The position numbers and the translations under genes are program-made. DNA of 64,000 nt, taken from the NCBI GenBank assembly GCA_046331265.1, contig JAXLRE010000007.1:28624-92623 (forward strand). The letters run 5' to 3'. Of this stretch, positions 26,584-34,640 are shown piece by piece (within the stretch, counting starts at the first letter, position 1; each line of letters begins with the position of its first letter). This DNA comes from JAGPDB01 sp046331265. Lineage in GTDB: Bacteria > Actinomycetota > Acidimicrobiia > IMCC26256 > JAGPDB01. The notes under the pieces are model-generated. The model did no database searches and was not told the DNA's origin. It was given only the letters and a program-made list of their open reading frames with translations.

Positions 26584-28521
26584 TTATCTTAGGTTTGATA
26601 AGTTAGAAAAAATGATTGCAGCTAATGCTGTAAAAGATGCCGCATATGATAAAAACCTTTTTTCTGGTTTACCATTAAATTTTCTAGATACTTGTTCAGT
26701 TTTAACACCGGTTTTAGCTTCACGCGCTTGTTCGAAAGGATAGATAATAGAGCAATATTTTTCAAGTGTATCTATTTGACTCTGTTTTAAATCAATAAAC
26801 TCAATCCCTAATCTATATGAATCGTTCCAAGCTACACATGATTTGATGTAAGCGTTACAAGAAAATTTTTCATTAGTTGAGTTCTTTGTAGGAAGTGAAG
26901 ATTCAAATATGATCTCTCTACCTTCTTCATATGGCTCTACAGATACACAACCTGCTCCACCAGCTGAAAGATCAATCATCGATATCGGCTTAGAATCAAT
27001 ATTCGCTCCACGTGACACTTCACGTCTCATTGCGCTTCTTGATTGACGAATAATTACCATTCCTAATCCAATTAGTAACGTAACCAATAATGCATAGCCA
27101 GCAAATAACGATCCATATTTAAGTAAACGTGGAACTAACAATTCTGGAACATTTTTATGCTGTATATAGGCCCGGTAAATCAAAACTACGTCGGTGACTA
27201 TTAGAAGAAAACTAACACTAGGAAGCTTCTTTACAATTGATTTTGTACTCGATCTCTTTTCAGGAGACATAAAAACCTTATAAATGTTATACATTACCGC
27301 TTCAACATCAAAATAATACTCACGAACGCGAGCTAGAGGTCCCCTTTTATCTCCAGCTAAAACGCTGCCTAAAAATACAGTCAATATAGTTGCCAAAGCA
27401 GCTGAAATATATGTTTGGTTTACGAAAGAAAAGTTCGATGGATACAGCACAAATCCTAGAACAAGAGCAATCATTCCAACACGTCGAATTAGTGAAGCAT
27501 TAATCATTAAAGACCAAGTCTTTACTCCTAGCCCAATAATTCGCTTCCCTTTAGGATACGAATTACGCCAAGCACCAGAAGAATATAGGAAATCTAATCC
27601 ACGCCATTGAACCTCAGAAATTGTTTGTTCATACGAAATTTCTTCACTAACGACCTCTTCAGTTATTGTTCCATGTATGTTATTTCGTTCGCAAGATCTT
27701 AAGAAAGATGCGGAACTTGTTGCATAAGAAGAATTGTTAAGAGCTGATGCATTAACTAAAACAGGTCCAGTTGACCAAGTCGATAAGGAACGTGACGCCA
27801 ATGCTTCTCTAATCATTTGCCTTTTATCGCTAACCTCAATAATGCCATTTACACCTAAAGCTCGTTCATCACTATATACACTTCGCAATTCTAAAAATGT
27901 TGATTCGTCTACTTTGTAGTTTTTAGCAACTGCAAATGCATCTGGATACATGATGTCAGTCCCACGACAAATTAAAACTTGATCTGTTGTCGCTGCGATG
28001 TTGTGAAAACTCTCTGCGACATGAAAACTAAAATCCTTTGTTAATATTTCTCGCTCTGGTGAAAGAGAATTATCGATTACATAAACATTTGCAGCATTAT
28101 CGAGCATTTCGATTGAAAGAAAACATCTACGTAACTGATCAATAGTTGCTTCTTCAGCAAAAATTACAACATCTATCGGAGCAATACCATATTCACCACT
28201 CGCAACAATTTGCTCAGTTTCTACTTTAATTGTATTTGTTCCAGCATTTTGTTCTGCATTGGCTGCTTTTGAATATAGAACTTTTTTTGCAGATTCTATA
28301 AGTACATTTTCATCTTGGACACGGTTATTTGTTGATACTTTTGTAGCCATTAATGATGCTTCGACACATACCAACGCCAAAAGTGTGAATTCACAAGTAG
28401 CGGTTAAAACATTTATATCACTGTAATTATTAATTAGCGTGGTAAGCCTGTAAATTCCATAGGCAATAGAAGCGATTGCAACAATTGCAGCACCAATCTT
28501 CCTCTGATAAGAATTCTTCAC
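26584..28521 (-). CDS. BcsA-like pseudo-glycosyltransferase with canonical PilZ motifs, no ectodomain
   Basis: 645 aa, paralogue of the adjacent 1416-aa protein but ending just after TM7 (624-640). Layout: TM 10-27 and 39-59; GT2-like region 115-330; TM 345-361, 370-389, 436-451 and 468-491; PilZ 495-595; last TM. Alignment to cellulose synthase strands is visible (IDVVIFAEEA, NVYVIDNSLSPE, VLICRGTDIMYPDAF), but DxD is replaced by CRGTD and no QxxRW exists, so catalysis is unlikely. The PilZ c-di-GMP motifs are complete: R500-x3-R504 and D517-L-S519-A-G-G522. It lies 80 nt upstream of the fusion gene on the same strand, so the two are probably co-transcribed and may assemble together. GTG start with SD AGGAG; the SD is within an 8-bp near-perfect hairpin. 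Confidence 0.75.
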   Translation of the reverse strand: MKNSYQRKIGAAIVAIASIAYGIYRLTTLINNYSDINVLTATCEFTLLALVCVEASLMATKVSTNNRVQDENVLIESAKKVLYSKAANAEQNAGTNTIKVETEQIVASGEYGIAPIDVVIFAEEATIDQLRRCFLSIEMLDNAANVYVIDNSLSPEREILTKDFSFHVAESFHNIAATTDQVLICRGTDIMYPDAFAVAKNYKVDESTFLELRSVYSDERALGVNGIIEVSDKRQMIREALASRSLSTWSTGPVLVNASALNNSSYATSSASFLRSCERNNIHGTITEEVVSEEISYEQTISEVQWRGLDFLYSSGAWRNSYPKGKRIIGLGVKTWSLMINASLIRRVGMIALVLGFVLYPSNFSFVNQTYISAALATILTVFLGSVLAGDKRGPLARVREYYFDVEAVMYNIYKVFMSPEKRSSTKSIVKKLPSVSFLLIVTDVVLIYRAYIQHKNVPELLVPRLLKYGSLFAGYALLVTLLIGLGMVIIRQSRSAMRREVSRGANIDSKPISMIDLSAGGAGCVSVEPYEEGREIIFESSLPTKNSTNEKFSCNAYIKSCVAWNDSYRLGIEFIDLKQSQIDTLEKYCSIIYPFEQAREAKTGVKTEQVSRKFNGKPEKRFLSYAASFTALAAIIFSNLSNLR

Positions 28522-28559
28522 TTTGGCTCCTAATCTATTTCTAAATATATCGAACCAAA
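28522..28559 (-). promoter_or_regulatory. Hairpin overlapping the SD of the PilZ protein gene
   Basis: On the minus strand TTTGGTTC can pair with GAGCCAAA (one G-U) across a 22-nt loop. The right arm contains part of the AGGAG SD and ends one base before the GTG at 28521. Similar SD-masking inverted repeats precede comEA, the DUF378 gene and the DUF62-like gene. Confidence 0.35.
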
Positions 28560-28608
28560 ATTGCTTTAACTCAAGCTTAAATACCCAATAATTTGTTACA
28601 AAATAGTA

Positions 28609-30438
28609 TCAATTCGGACTTATTTCGCCTTCAGAAGCTCTGACATTTGGGGCAAAACCACCGACCATTTCATGATCGATTACGAAGCCTCGACCTTCAC
28701 AAGTACTACACACTTCAGCAAAACTCTCGACCATACCTTCAGACAATCGTTTTCTCGTCATTTGAACTAATCCTAGTTCTGTGACTTCGAAAACCTGGGT
28801 GCGTGTTTTGTCTCGAGCCAAAGCTTCTCTAAGTTTTTGAGTCAACTTATATCGATTTTCTTCTGTTTCCATATCGATAAAGTCAATAACGATGATTCCA
28901 CCAATGTCTCTGAGTCTAAGTTGTCTAGCAATTTCGTCAGCTGCTTCTAAGTTGTTGTGAAAAACAGTTTCTTCTAAATTAGACGTACCGACATTCTTTC
29001 CGGTGTTAACGTCAATAACAGTTAATGCTTCTGTACGTTCAATAATTAAAGAGCCACCGCTAGGTAACCAAACTTTTTTCTCTAAAGCTTTAGTTAGTTG
29101 TTCAGTAATGTGATAGCGCTCATAAATATCAAGCTCATCGTCATGCTCATAATACTGAACTCGGCTAGATAATTCTGGAGCAATTGCATCAACATATGAT
29201 TTTATTTGATCATATAGTTCTTTATTATCTACAACAATTGATCGAAATTCTTTGTTGAACTCTTCTCTAATCATACGCATGACTAATGAAGGTTCTTTGT
29301 AAAGCAATGTAGCTGTTTTGGAGCTTTCGGCTTTAGCTGCTACTTGTTTGATTTGGCTCCATTGTTCTGTTAAACGAATCATGTCACGTCTTAATTCATC
29401 GTCTGTCGCACCTTCAGCAGCTGTTCGAACTATTAGACCAGCATCATCTGGACGTATCTCATCTAAAATTCTCCTCAGACGTCTTCGTTCTTCATCTGGA
29501 AGCCGTTTTGATATTCCATATGTATCACTTTGATTAGGAATTAACACAACGAAACGACCTGCTAACGAAACTTCTTGAGTTAAGCGTGCCCCCTTATGCG
29601 CTATTGGGTTTTTTGTAACTTGGACAAGAACCATTTGTCCATTACTTAGCGACTCTTCTATGCGAGGTGTTTGGTTTGGATATTTTGTTTTGTCATAAGC
29701 AACATCTGCTCGATACAAAACCGCATTCTTAGGTGTAGCAATATCGATAAAAGCTGCTTCCATTCCTGGGAGAACATTTTGCACGCGGCCTAAATAGATA
29801 TTTCCGTCAATAGATGTTGTTTCGTCTAAATCGGATCTAGAGACATAATGCTCAGTTAAAATACGGCCTTCTGTAATTGCTAGCTGTGTATTTCCCCTTT
29901 TATCAACATGGATATATATCGAATAACGGCCTGTTGCTTTACCCTTACCCAGCTTTTTCAAGCGTTTTTTAAGAGTTTTCTTATCTAATTCAAAATCTTC
30001 GTCTACTCCCAAGTTAGCTACTACATGTTCTAGCGTCTCATCAGTAGCGGCTGGAGCTTTATCTTTTTTGCTTCTTTTTCGTTTCTCTTTAGTCTCTTTT
30101 TTGTCGATTTTATTTAAGGCGTCTACAGAAATCGTTGAACCGATCTTAGGTTTAGCTTCTTCAGCTGAACTTTCTACACGCTTTCTACGTCTAGCTTTAG
30201 GCTGAACAACACTTGGCGTTTCTTCTGCATCAATCGCTTCAGACTTTGCATCGTCGAGGATATCTTCGTTAGTAAAAACACGATCGTTATCTACATCTGG
30301 CTCTGAAGGGGTTAAAACCTTTCTTCTTCTCCTAGTTGTAGTTTGCGAAATCTCTATTTCATTTTCACTTGATTCTATGTTGTTAATAATTGTGTTATCT
30401 GCTTGATTTTCAGCAGTATCGGATTGTAATTCTGACAT
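28609..30438 (-). CDS. rng: Ribonuclease E/G family endoribonuclease
   Basis: 609 aa. The first ~155 residues are charged and probably disordered (acidic then Lys/Arg-rich). An S1 RNA-binding domain follows (GNIYLGRVQNVLPGMEAAFIDIATPKNAVL). The catalytic domain has VIDVNTGKNVG and IIVIDFIDM, bearing the metal-binding Asp residues. CSTCEGRGFV near the C-terminus is the Zn-link. No long C-terminal scaffold as in E. coli RNase E; the extension is N-terminal, as often in actinobacteria. Processes rRNA/tRNA precursors and decays mRNA. The naming choice between rne and rng is uncertain. Confidence 0.93.
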   Translation of the reverse strand: MSELQSDTAENQADNTIINNIESSENEIEISQTTTRRRRKVLTPSEPDVDNDRVFTNEDILDDAKSEAIDAEETPSVVQPKARRRKRVESSAEEAKPKIGSTISVDALNKIDKKETKEKRKRSKKDKAPAATDETLEHVVANLGVDEDFELDKKTLKKRLKKLGKGKATGRYSIYIHVDKRGNTQLAITEGRILTEHYVSRSDLDETTSIDGNIYLGRVQNVLPGMEAAFIDIATPKNAVLYRADVAYDKTKYPNQTPRIEESLSNGQMVLVQVTKNPIAHKGARLTQEVSLAGRFVVLIPNQSDTYGISKRLPDEERRRLRRILDEIRPDDAGLIVRTAAEGATDDELRRDMIRLTEQWSQIKQVAAKAESSKTATLLYKEPSLVMRMIREEFNKEFRSIVVDNKELYDQIKSYVDAIAPELSSRVQYYEHDDELDIYERYHITEQLTKALEKKVWLPSGGSLIIERTEALTVIDVNTGKNVGTSNLEETVFHNNLEAADEIARQLRLRDIGGIIVIDFIDMETEENRYKLTQKLREALARDKTRTQVFEVTELGLVQMTRKRLSEGMVESFAEVCSTCEGRGFVIDHEMVGGFAPNVRASEGEISPN

Positions 30439-30573
30439 TGTAAACCTTTATTTTGATGTACCCAAAAGATGCGCCTAGATAATTGCTTAGGCTGATCTAA
30501 TGATATAAAAACTAATTTGTTTCTTAAGCTTTTCACTTAGTTTCCTTTTAGTTCGACATTTAATAAATAACAT

Positions 30574-30593
30574 TTTCGATATCAATATCGAAA
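30574..30593. promoter_or_regulatory. Perfect 9-bp palindrome between amidotransferase and rne/rng
   Basis: TTTCGATAT-CA-ATATCGAAA. It is 73 nt after the amidotransferase stop and 136 nt before the RNase start, in a 228-nt AT-rich gap. No T run follows, so an operator-like site or weak RNA hairpin are both possible. Nothing else recognisable was seen in this gap. Confidence 0.35.
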
Positions 30594-30666
30594 TAACGAA
30601 CTATGTATATATTACTCGACTTTTAATAAATATATCTTAATTACTATTTAAGACAATAAGTCCTAG

Positions 30667-31389
30667 TCACAAGGATTTTTCTGTAATCATGTCGAGAAAG
30701 TTATTAAATAATACGTTCGAAGTTCTATCATATGATTCTTTATATGATGCGTACTCTTTTCGTAATTGAGCATGATCGTATATCCGTAAATCATCATCGA
30801 GCACAATAACTTCTTCAAATAATTCTTCTGTTAACTCAACATGTGCTTGAATTCCGTATGCACAGTCACCTACTTTTATAATTTGGTTTTTACACCACTT
30901 TCCTGTTCCTAATATATGTACAGAATCATTTTCAATTATTGTTTCACCATGTAATTGAAAAACATCGAATTGTTTGGCTAAACCAGAAAATAATGGATCT
31001 ATAAGACCATGTTCATTGAGTTCAATTTTAAAACTTTCGTTTTTTTGGTCCATAAATCCAATTTCCTTAATATCTGCCTTAACTACTTGAGCACCGGCTG
31101 CGGCAGCAAGGAGCTGCATACCTAAACAAATTCCAAAATATGGTTTCGATTGTTCAATTGCATCTTTTATTAGCTGTATTTCAAGATTTATTTTCTCAGA
31201 ATCATCATTAGCACTGTCAGGACCACCACAAATCACTACCCCACAATAATTATCTAGATCTAGCGGCTTCTCTCCTGCATTAAGATCGACTACATCAATT
31301 GCGAAACCCCTGTTACGTGCATGTTGCAAAAACGAACCAGGCCCTTCGTGTGTAATATTCTTTAATATAAGTATTGGAGATTTAACCAT
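30667..31389 (-). CDS. Class I glutamine amidotransferase-like protein
   Basis: 240 aa stand-alone GATase1 domain similar to the amidotransferase part of GMP synthase. The catalytic triad is visible: C88 in FGICLGMQ, H183 and E185 in GIQAHVEL; VVICGGPDS matches the oxyanion strand. Such free-standing proteins often act as glutamine or gamma-glutamyl hydrolases; the acceptor is unknown. Its ATG directly abuts the ATG of the divergent methyltransferase gene (CATATG). Confidence 0.85.
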   Translation of the reverse strand: MVKSPILILKNITHEGPGSFLQHARNRGFAIDVVDLNAGEKPLDLDNYCGVVICGGPDSANDDSEKINLEIQLIKDAIEQSKPYFGICLGMQLLAAAAGAQVVKADIKEIGFMDQKNESFKIELNEHGLIDPLFSGLAKQFDVFQLHGETIIENDSVHILGTGKWCKNQIIKVGDCAYGIQAHVELTEELFEEVIVLDDDLRIYDHAQLRKEYASYKESYDRTSNVLFNNFLDMITEKSL

Positions 31390-31989
31390 ATGTTAAGACT
31401 ACAGGAAAATTTAGTTAACTACTTTAATGATTCAATTCAACACAGAAATATACATAAATGCGGGAGTTATCCATACGCAGATGGACTGTTTTTAAACGAA
31501 TTTGTCAGACAATTCAAAATAAAATCTGTTTTAGAAATCGGTACAGGTATTGGATATTCTTCTACATGTTTGGCATTAGATAATGATGTAAAAGTTACGA
31601 CCATTGAAATGATTGAGGATCATATAGAAATTGCAAAAAAATATTGGAATAATTTTTCGACAGAAAATATATATCCAATTATGGGAAAATCTCTAGAAGT
31701 GCTACCAGACCTTACTGATAAATTTGAAATGATATTTTTCGATGCTTTTGCACCTAACCCACAAGAAGCAGAATTGTATTTAAACTTAATAGACAGCAAA
31801 GGAATAATTGTTACTACAAATATTTCTTGGAACGATACTACTCAACCATATTTAAAAGTTTTTAATGATGCAGGTCTTTTCACCATTGTCAACGATGACA
31901 CCGCTTTTAGTTCATTTAACGAAACTTTTACAGAACAAAGCTCCAGCTTTTATTTATCTAAAAACTGGAGCTTCGCTGAGACTAGTTAA
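31390..31989 (+). CDS. SAM-dependent O-methyltransferase-like protein
   Basis: 199 aa. Rossmann methyltransferase motif I VLEIGTGIGYSS near 47-58, motif II VTTIEM, post-II AKKYW, and EMIFFDAF as motif IV. The layout resembles caffeoyl-CoA O-methyltransferase/TrmR-type (family 3) enzymes; the substrate cannot be told. Divergent and start-to-start with the amidotransferase; its end overlaps the last codon of the frameshifted surface gene (convergent). Confidence 0.8.
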   Translation: MLRLQENLVNYFNDSIQHRNIHKCGSYPYADGLFLNEFVRQFKIKSVLEIGTGIGYSSTCLALDNDVKVTTIEMIEDHIEIAKKYWNNFSTENIYPIMGKSLEVLPDLTDKFEMIFFDAFAPNPQEAELYLNLIDSKGIIVTTNISWNDTTQPYLKVFNDAGLFTIVNDDTAFSSFNETFTEQSSSFYLSKNWSFAETS

Positions 31990-32948
31990 CTATTTCTGAG
32001 TGCTTTTATTCTTCTACGATTAGCAAATATCAAAATAGCTGCCATGATGCCGCTCATATTTACCAATATAAATGAGAAGTCTAAAATATTGCTTTTTGTA
32101 AACGACCAACTACCTAGCAACAAATGATTTGGATTTAGCACTGATTTAGCAACTTCTGGAATTTCTGACATTAAGCCAGAAATAGTCCCTATTGAAGGAG
32201 TTAATGTTGTAGCTCCACTTGTTGATGAATTCGTAAGTGCTGTCAAAGAGTTACCAGAATGAGATCCAGTTGTTCCTGTACTAACACCGCTGTTGCTTGA
32301 ACCTTCGCTAGTTGAGTTCGAATCTGTCGCCGCATACCTAACAACATTTTCGCCAAGAACGGAAGCCCCATTTTGTATAGCTGAATAGTCGCTAACTGAA
32401 GCTTGACCTAAGCGGACACGTAGAGTTCCGCCTGCGGTCATACCATTTATTCGTATAGTCCATTCTGTAGATGAATTCTGCACGAAACTATATACATTTC
32501 CGCCACCATCCAAGATTAGATCGCTTTGGTCAAATGATGGAGCCCAAATTGGTTTAGAAAATTCGACGTTGAAACAAGCATCGTCTACATTTATTTCTTC
32601 ACCAGTTCCAGGACAACGATTTATGGTCACTTGTAGTTCATTATTGTCATAAACCAAGTGCATAATGTTATTGGAGTAAAGCGCGAAACCATCACGGCCC
32701 ATTTGGAATTCGTAAGCGAATTCGTAGCTATCTGGTTCACTTAGATTTCCTGCTAGTACTACTCCATAAACTTCAGTTTGATTAGAGGTGAAACCTTGAC
32801 CAGTTTGAATGTTGATCTGTAGTGGAAAACTAGCACCTGATGGCACAATCCCTAATGAACTTACGAATAAGCATTGAATGACTTCTCCAGTATATAGAGT
32901 GGAATGCTGGTCCAAGATCTTGAATCTGTCCAATGCTTGTACAACCAA
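31986..32948 (-). CDS. C-terminal part of a frameshifted membrane-anchored surface protein
   Basis: 320 aa reading frame continuing the interrupted gene that begins at 34531. Beta-rich DUF11/cell-surface-type sequence (SGASFPLQINIQTGQG, EVYGVVLAGN, NINxCPG-like segments) is followed by a Ser/Thr-rich stalk and a C-terminal TM helix (about 285-308) with RRRIKALRNS tail. There is no LPXTG motif, so the anchor is the membrane helix. The nominal ATG is internal and is not a real start; no SD or signal peptide precedes it. Confidence 0.65.
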   Translation of the reverse strand: MVVQALDRFKILDQHSTLYTGEVIQCLFVSSLGIVPSGASFPLQINIQTGQGFTSNQTEVYGVVLAGNLSEPDSYEFAYEFQMGRDGFALYSNNIMHLVYDNNELQVTINRCPGTGEEINVDDACFNVEFSKPIWAPSFDQSDLILDGGGNVYSFVQNSSTEWTIRINGMTAGGTLRVRLGQASVSDYSAIQNGASVLGENVVRYAATDSNSTSEGSSNSGVSTGTTGSHSGNSLTALTNSSTSGATTLTPSIGTISGLMSEIPEVAKSVLNPNHLLLGSWSFTKSNILDFSFILVNMSGIMAAILIFANRRRIKALRNS

Positions 32949-33310
32949 TGCGAAAGAATACGGATCGCTTAGGATCTAGTATCAACAACACCTAGCAGAT
33001 CTGCTCCTGCAGGAAAGTAAGTAATACAATCCGACTTGGTCTGAATAGATATCACCTGCGCCGATATTAGAAACATTCACTTCATAACTTACATCTGATC
33101 CTTCTGAAATATCTCCTGAAGTTAATAATCGAGTTTGAATTGCAAGATCACCAGGTTCTCCAACAGGTGCAGATACAGCCATTGTTTGGTTGTTCTGATT
33201 CGAATCTGGGTTTGGTTATCTCCACCAACTAATTTCGACACTAACAATGGTTACAGCTAAAGATACTGTATCTCCAATAGGTGCTGTGATATTGTCCTTC
33301 TTGAAGGATT
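32949..33310 (-). pseudogene. Multiply frameshifted junction of the surface-protein gene
   Basis: Conceptual translation keeps family-like sequence only by changing frame at least five times. Repeat 3 continues as DNITAPIGDTVSLAVTIVS after a shift near 33300. A shift near 33235 is needed for KLVGGDNQT, another near 33215 for SAPVGEPGDLAIQTRL, another near 33015 for YFPAGADLLGVVDT, and another near 32970 for SDPYSFA. The shifts alternate -1 and +1. Either this is a decaying gene or the consensus sequence has local indel errors. Residues resembling DUF11 (SDVSYEVNVSNIGAGD) are present. Confidence 0.6.
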
Positions 33311-34531
33311 CAATACTAAACATTGACCAGCCCTTACATTCAATCCTGTCCAAACACTTTCAGGTGTAACCGAACCAGGATCTGTAGCACTATTTCCTTG
33401 GTCTGTTTGTTTTTGTGAATCGATTTTTGTCATTGTCCAACCTTGAACATCAAAGTCGAAAGTAATTTCTTCTACAGCTCCAAAACCTGATGTGCAAATA
33501 TGCACCCATGAATTTGAATATAAACCATTTACTGGAAATACAACATTGTTATTGCCTACATACATATTTAGATCTACATCAAGAACGATCTCAACAATGT
33601 CTTGGATCAGATCTGGTTGACCACCATTGTTTAATGAACCTGGATTATCAGATCCATCTCCTAACTTGCTTGAAAGTAAATTCAAGTTCCATGAAGCTTG
33701 TTGACCAATTTCTCCACTAACTGTGCCCTGTCCACCAAAACTTACACACTGACCTGCTTGCATAAGACCTGTCCAATGGCCGTTAGCGTCAATAGTTCCT
33801 TTATCTAGAACATCTTGATTGCTCCATTGATTATCTTGGACACTATAAGTAACGTTTGACCAATTTGAAGTTTGCACATCTAAATCAAATTCTGAAACTG
33901 AACCATATCCAGAAGCACAAACGTTAAACCAGTTTTGGTATGTTTGATCTGGATAGACAGTTGTTTGATTATTGCCCATACCAATATAGGTTTGTAAATC
34001 AACTTGATATACAGGTGTCACAATAGGATAAGAAATTGTTGGTGAAGAATTTTCTTGAATAACTCCTTGATTCGGTGTGTCGTCGACGAGAGTGCTTGAA
34101 GTAACAGATACTGTTTCAGTTAATGTGTCTCCCACATTTCCTGTTACAGTTCCCCAAGGGAAAAGTGTAAAACATTGATTGTCTTCTATTAAACCATTCC
34201 AAACACCGTTTAGATCAACACTTCCTAAATCAGTTGCTGTATTCCACTCGTTTCTTTCTTGAACAGAAAGTTGTGTCATGTTCCAGTTGGTTGCTTGAAT
34301 ATCAAAATCAATTGTTTTGATTGAACCTGCACCATAAGAACAAACTTGAATCCAGTTATTGTCGTAAAATGCTCCAGGCATATATTCAGTTTTAGAACTT
34401 CCAACATATATGAAGAAATCTGCGTTATTACCATCTGCTGCAAACGCACTAGATACATTCACGACTTGAGTAGTCCCAAGCATAAACATCAACATTGTGG
34501 AGATCAATATGGCTTTTAGTTTCTTGCCCAT
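33257..34531 (-). CDS. N-terminal part of surface protein with three ~118-aa repeats
   Basis: The start is ATG 34531 because GAGGTG lies about 6 nt upstream and a signal peptide follows (KKLKAILISTMLMFMLG ... SSAFA). ATG-like start 34576 upstream is less likely. Three tandem repeats begin DFFIYVGSS, DLQTYIGMG and DLNMYVGNN. Each has NxWxxVC / WIQVCSYGAGS-like and DxxxxNWxM blocks, a GLxxxxQC motif and a GTVxGxxG turn. Each repeat has two Cys, suggesting a disulfide in an extracellular beta domain. No enzyme motif. The frame breaks inside repeat 3 (near 33300). Inserted between rodA and rne/rng. Confidence 0.7.
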   Translation of the reverse strand: MGKKLKAILISTMLMFMLGTTQVVNVSSAFAADGNNADFFIYVGSSKTEYMPGAFYDNNWIQVCSYGAGSIKTIDFDIQATNWNMTQLSVQERNEWNTATDLGSVDLNGVWNGLIEDNQCFTLFPWGTVTGNVGDTLTETVSVTSSTLVDDTPNQGVIQENSSPTISYPIVTPVYQVDLQTYIGMGNNQTTVYPDQTYQNWFNVCASGYGSVSEFDLDVQTSNWSNVTYSVQDNQWSNQDVLDKGTIDANGHWTGLMQAGQCVSFGGQGTVSGEIGQQASWNLNLLSSKLGDGSDNPGSLNNGGQPDLIQDIVEIVLDVDLNMYVGNNNVVFPVNGLYSNSWVHICTSGFGAVEEITFDFDVQGWTMTKIDSQKQTDQGNSATDPGSVTPESVWTGLNVRAGQCLVLNPSRRTISQHLLEIQYL

Positions 34532-34640
34532 TTTTACACCTCTGCTGTCCCGACTTATGTATTTATATCGTCGCAAAAGAGGGATTTAAGAATAGGTCTA
34601 AAGAACTGTTTATTCGCAGATTGTTAAATATTTAACGCAG

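Noticed and set aside
31986..34576. Programmed ribosomal frameshifting in the surface gene
   Set aside because: At least five alternating shifts without slippery heptamers or fixed stimulators; decay or sequence error is simpler.
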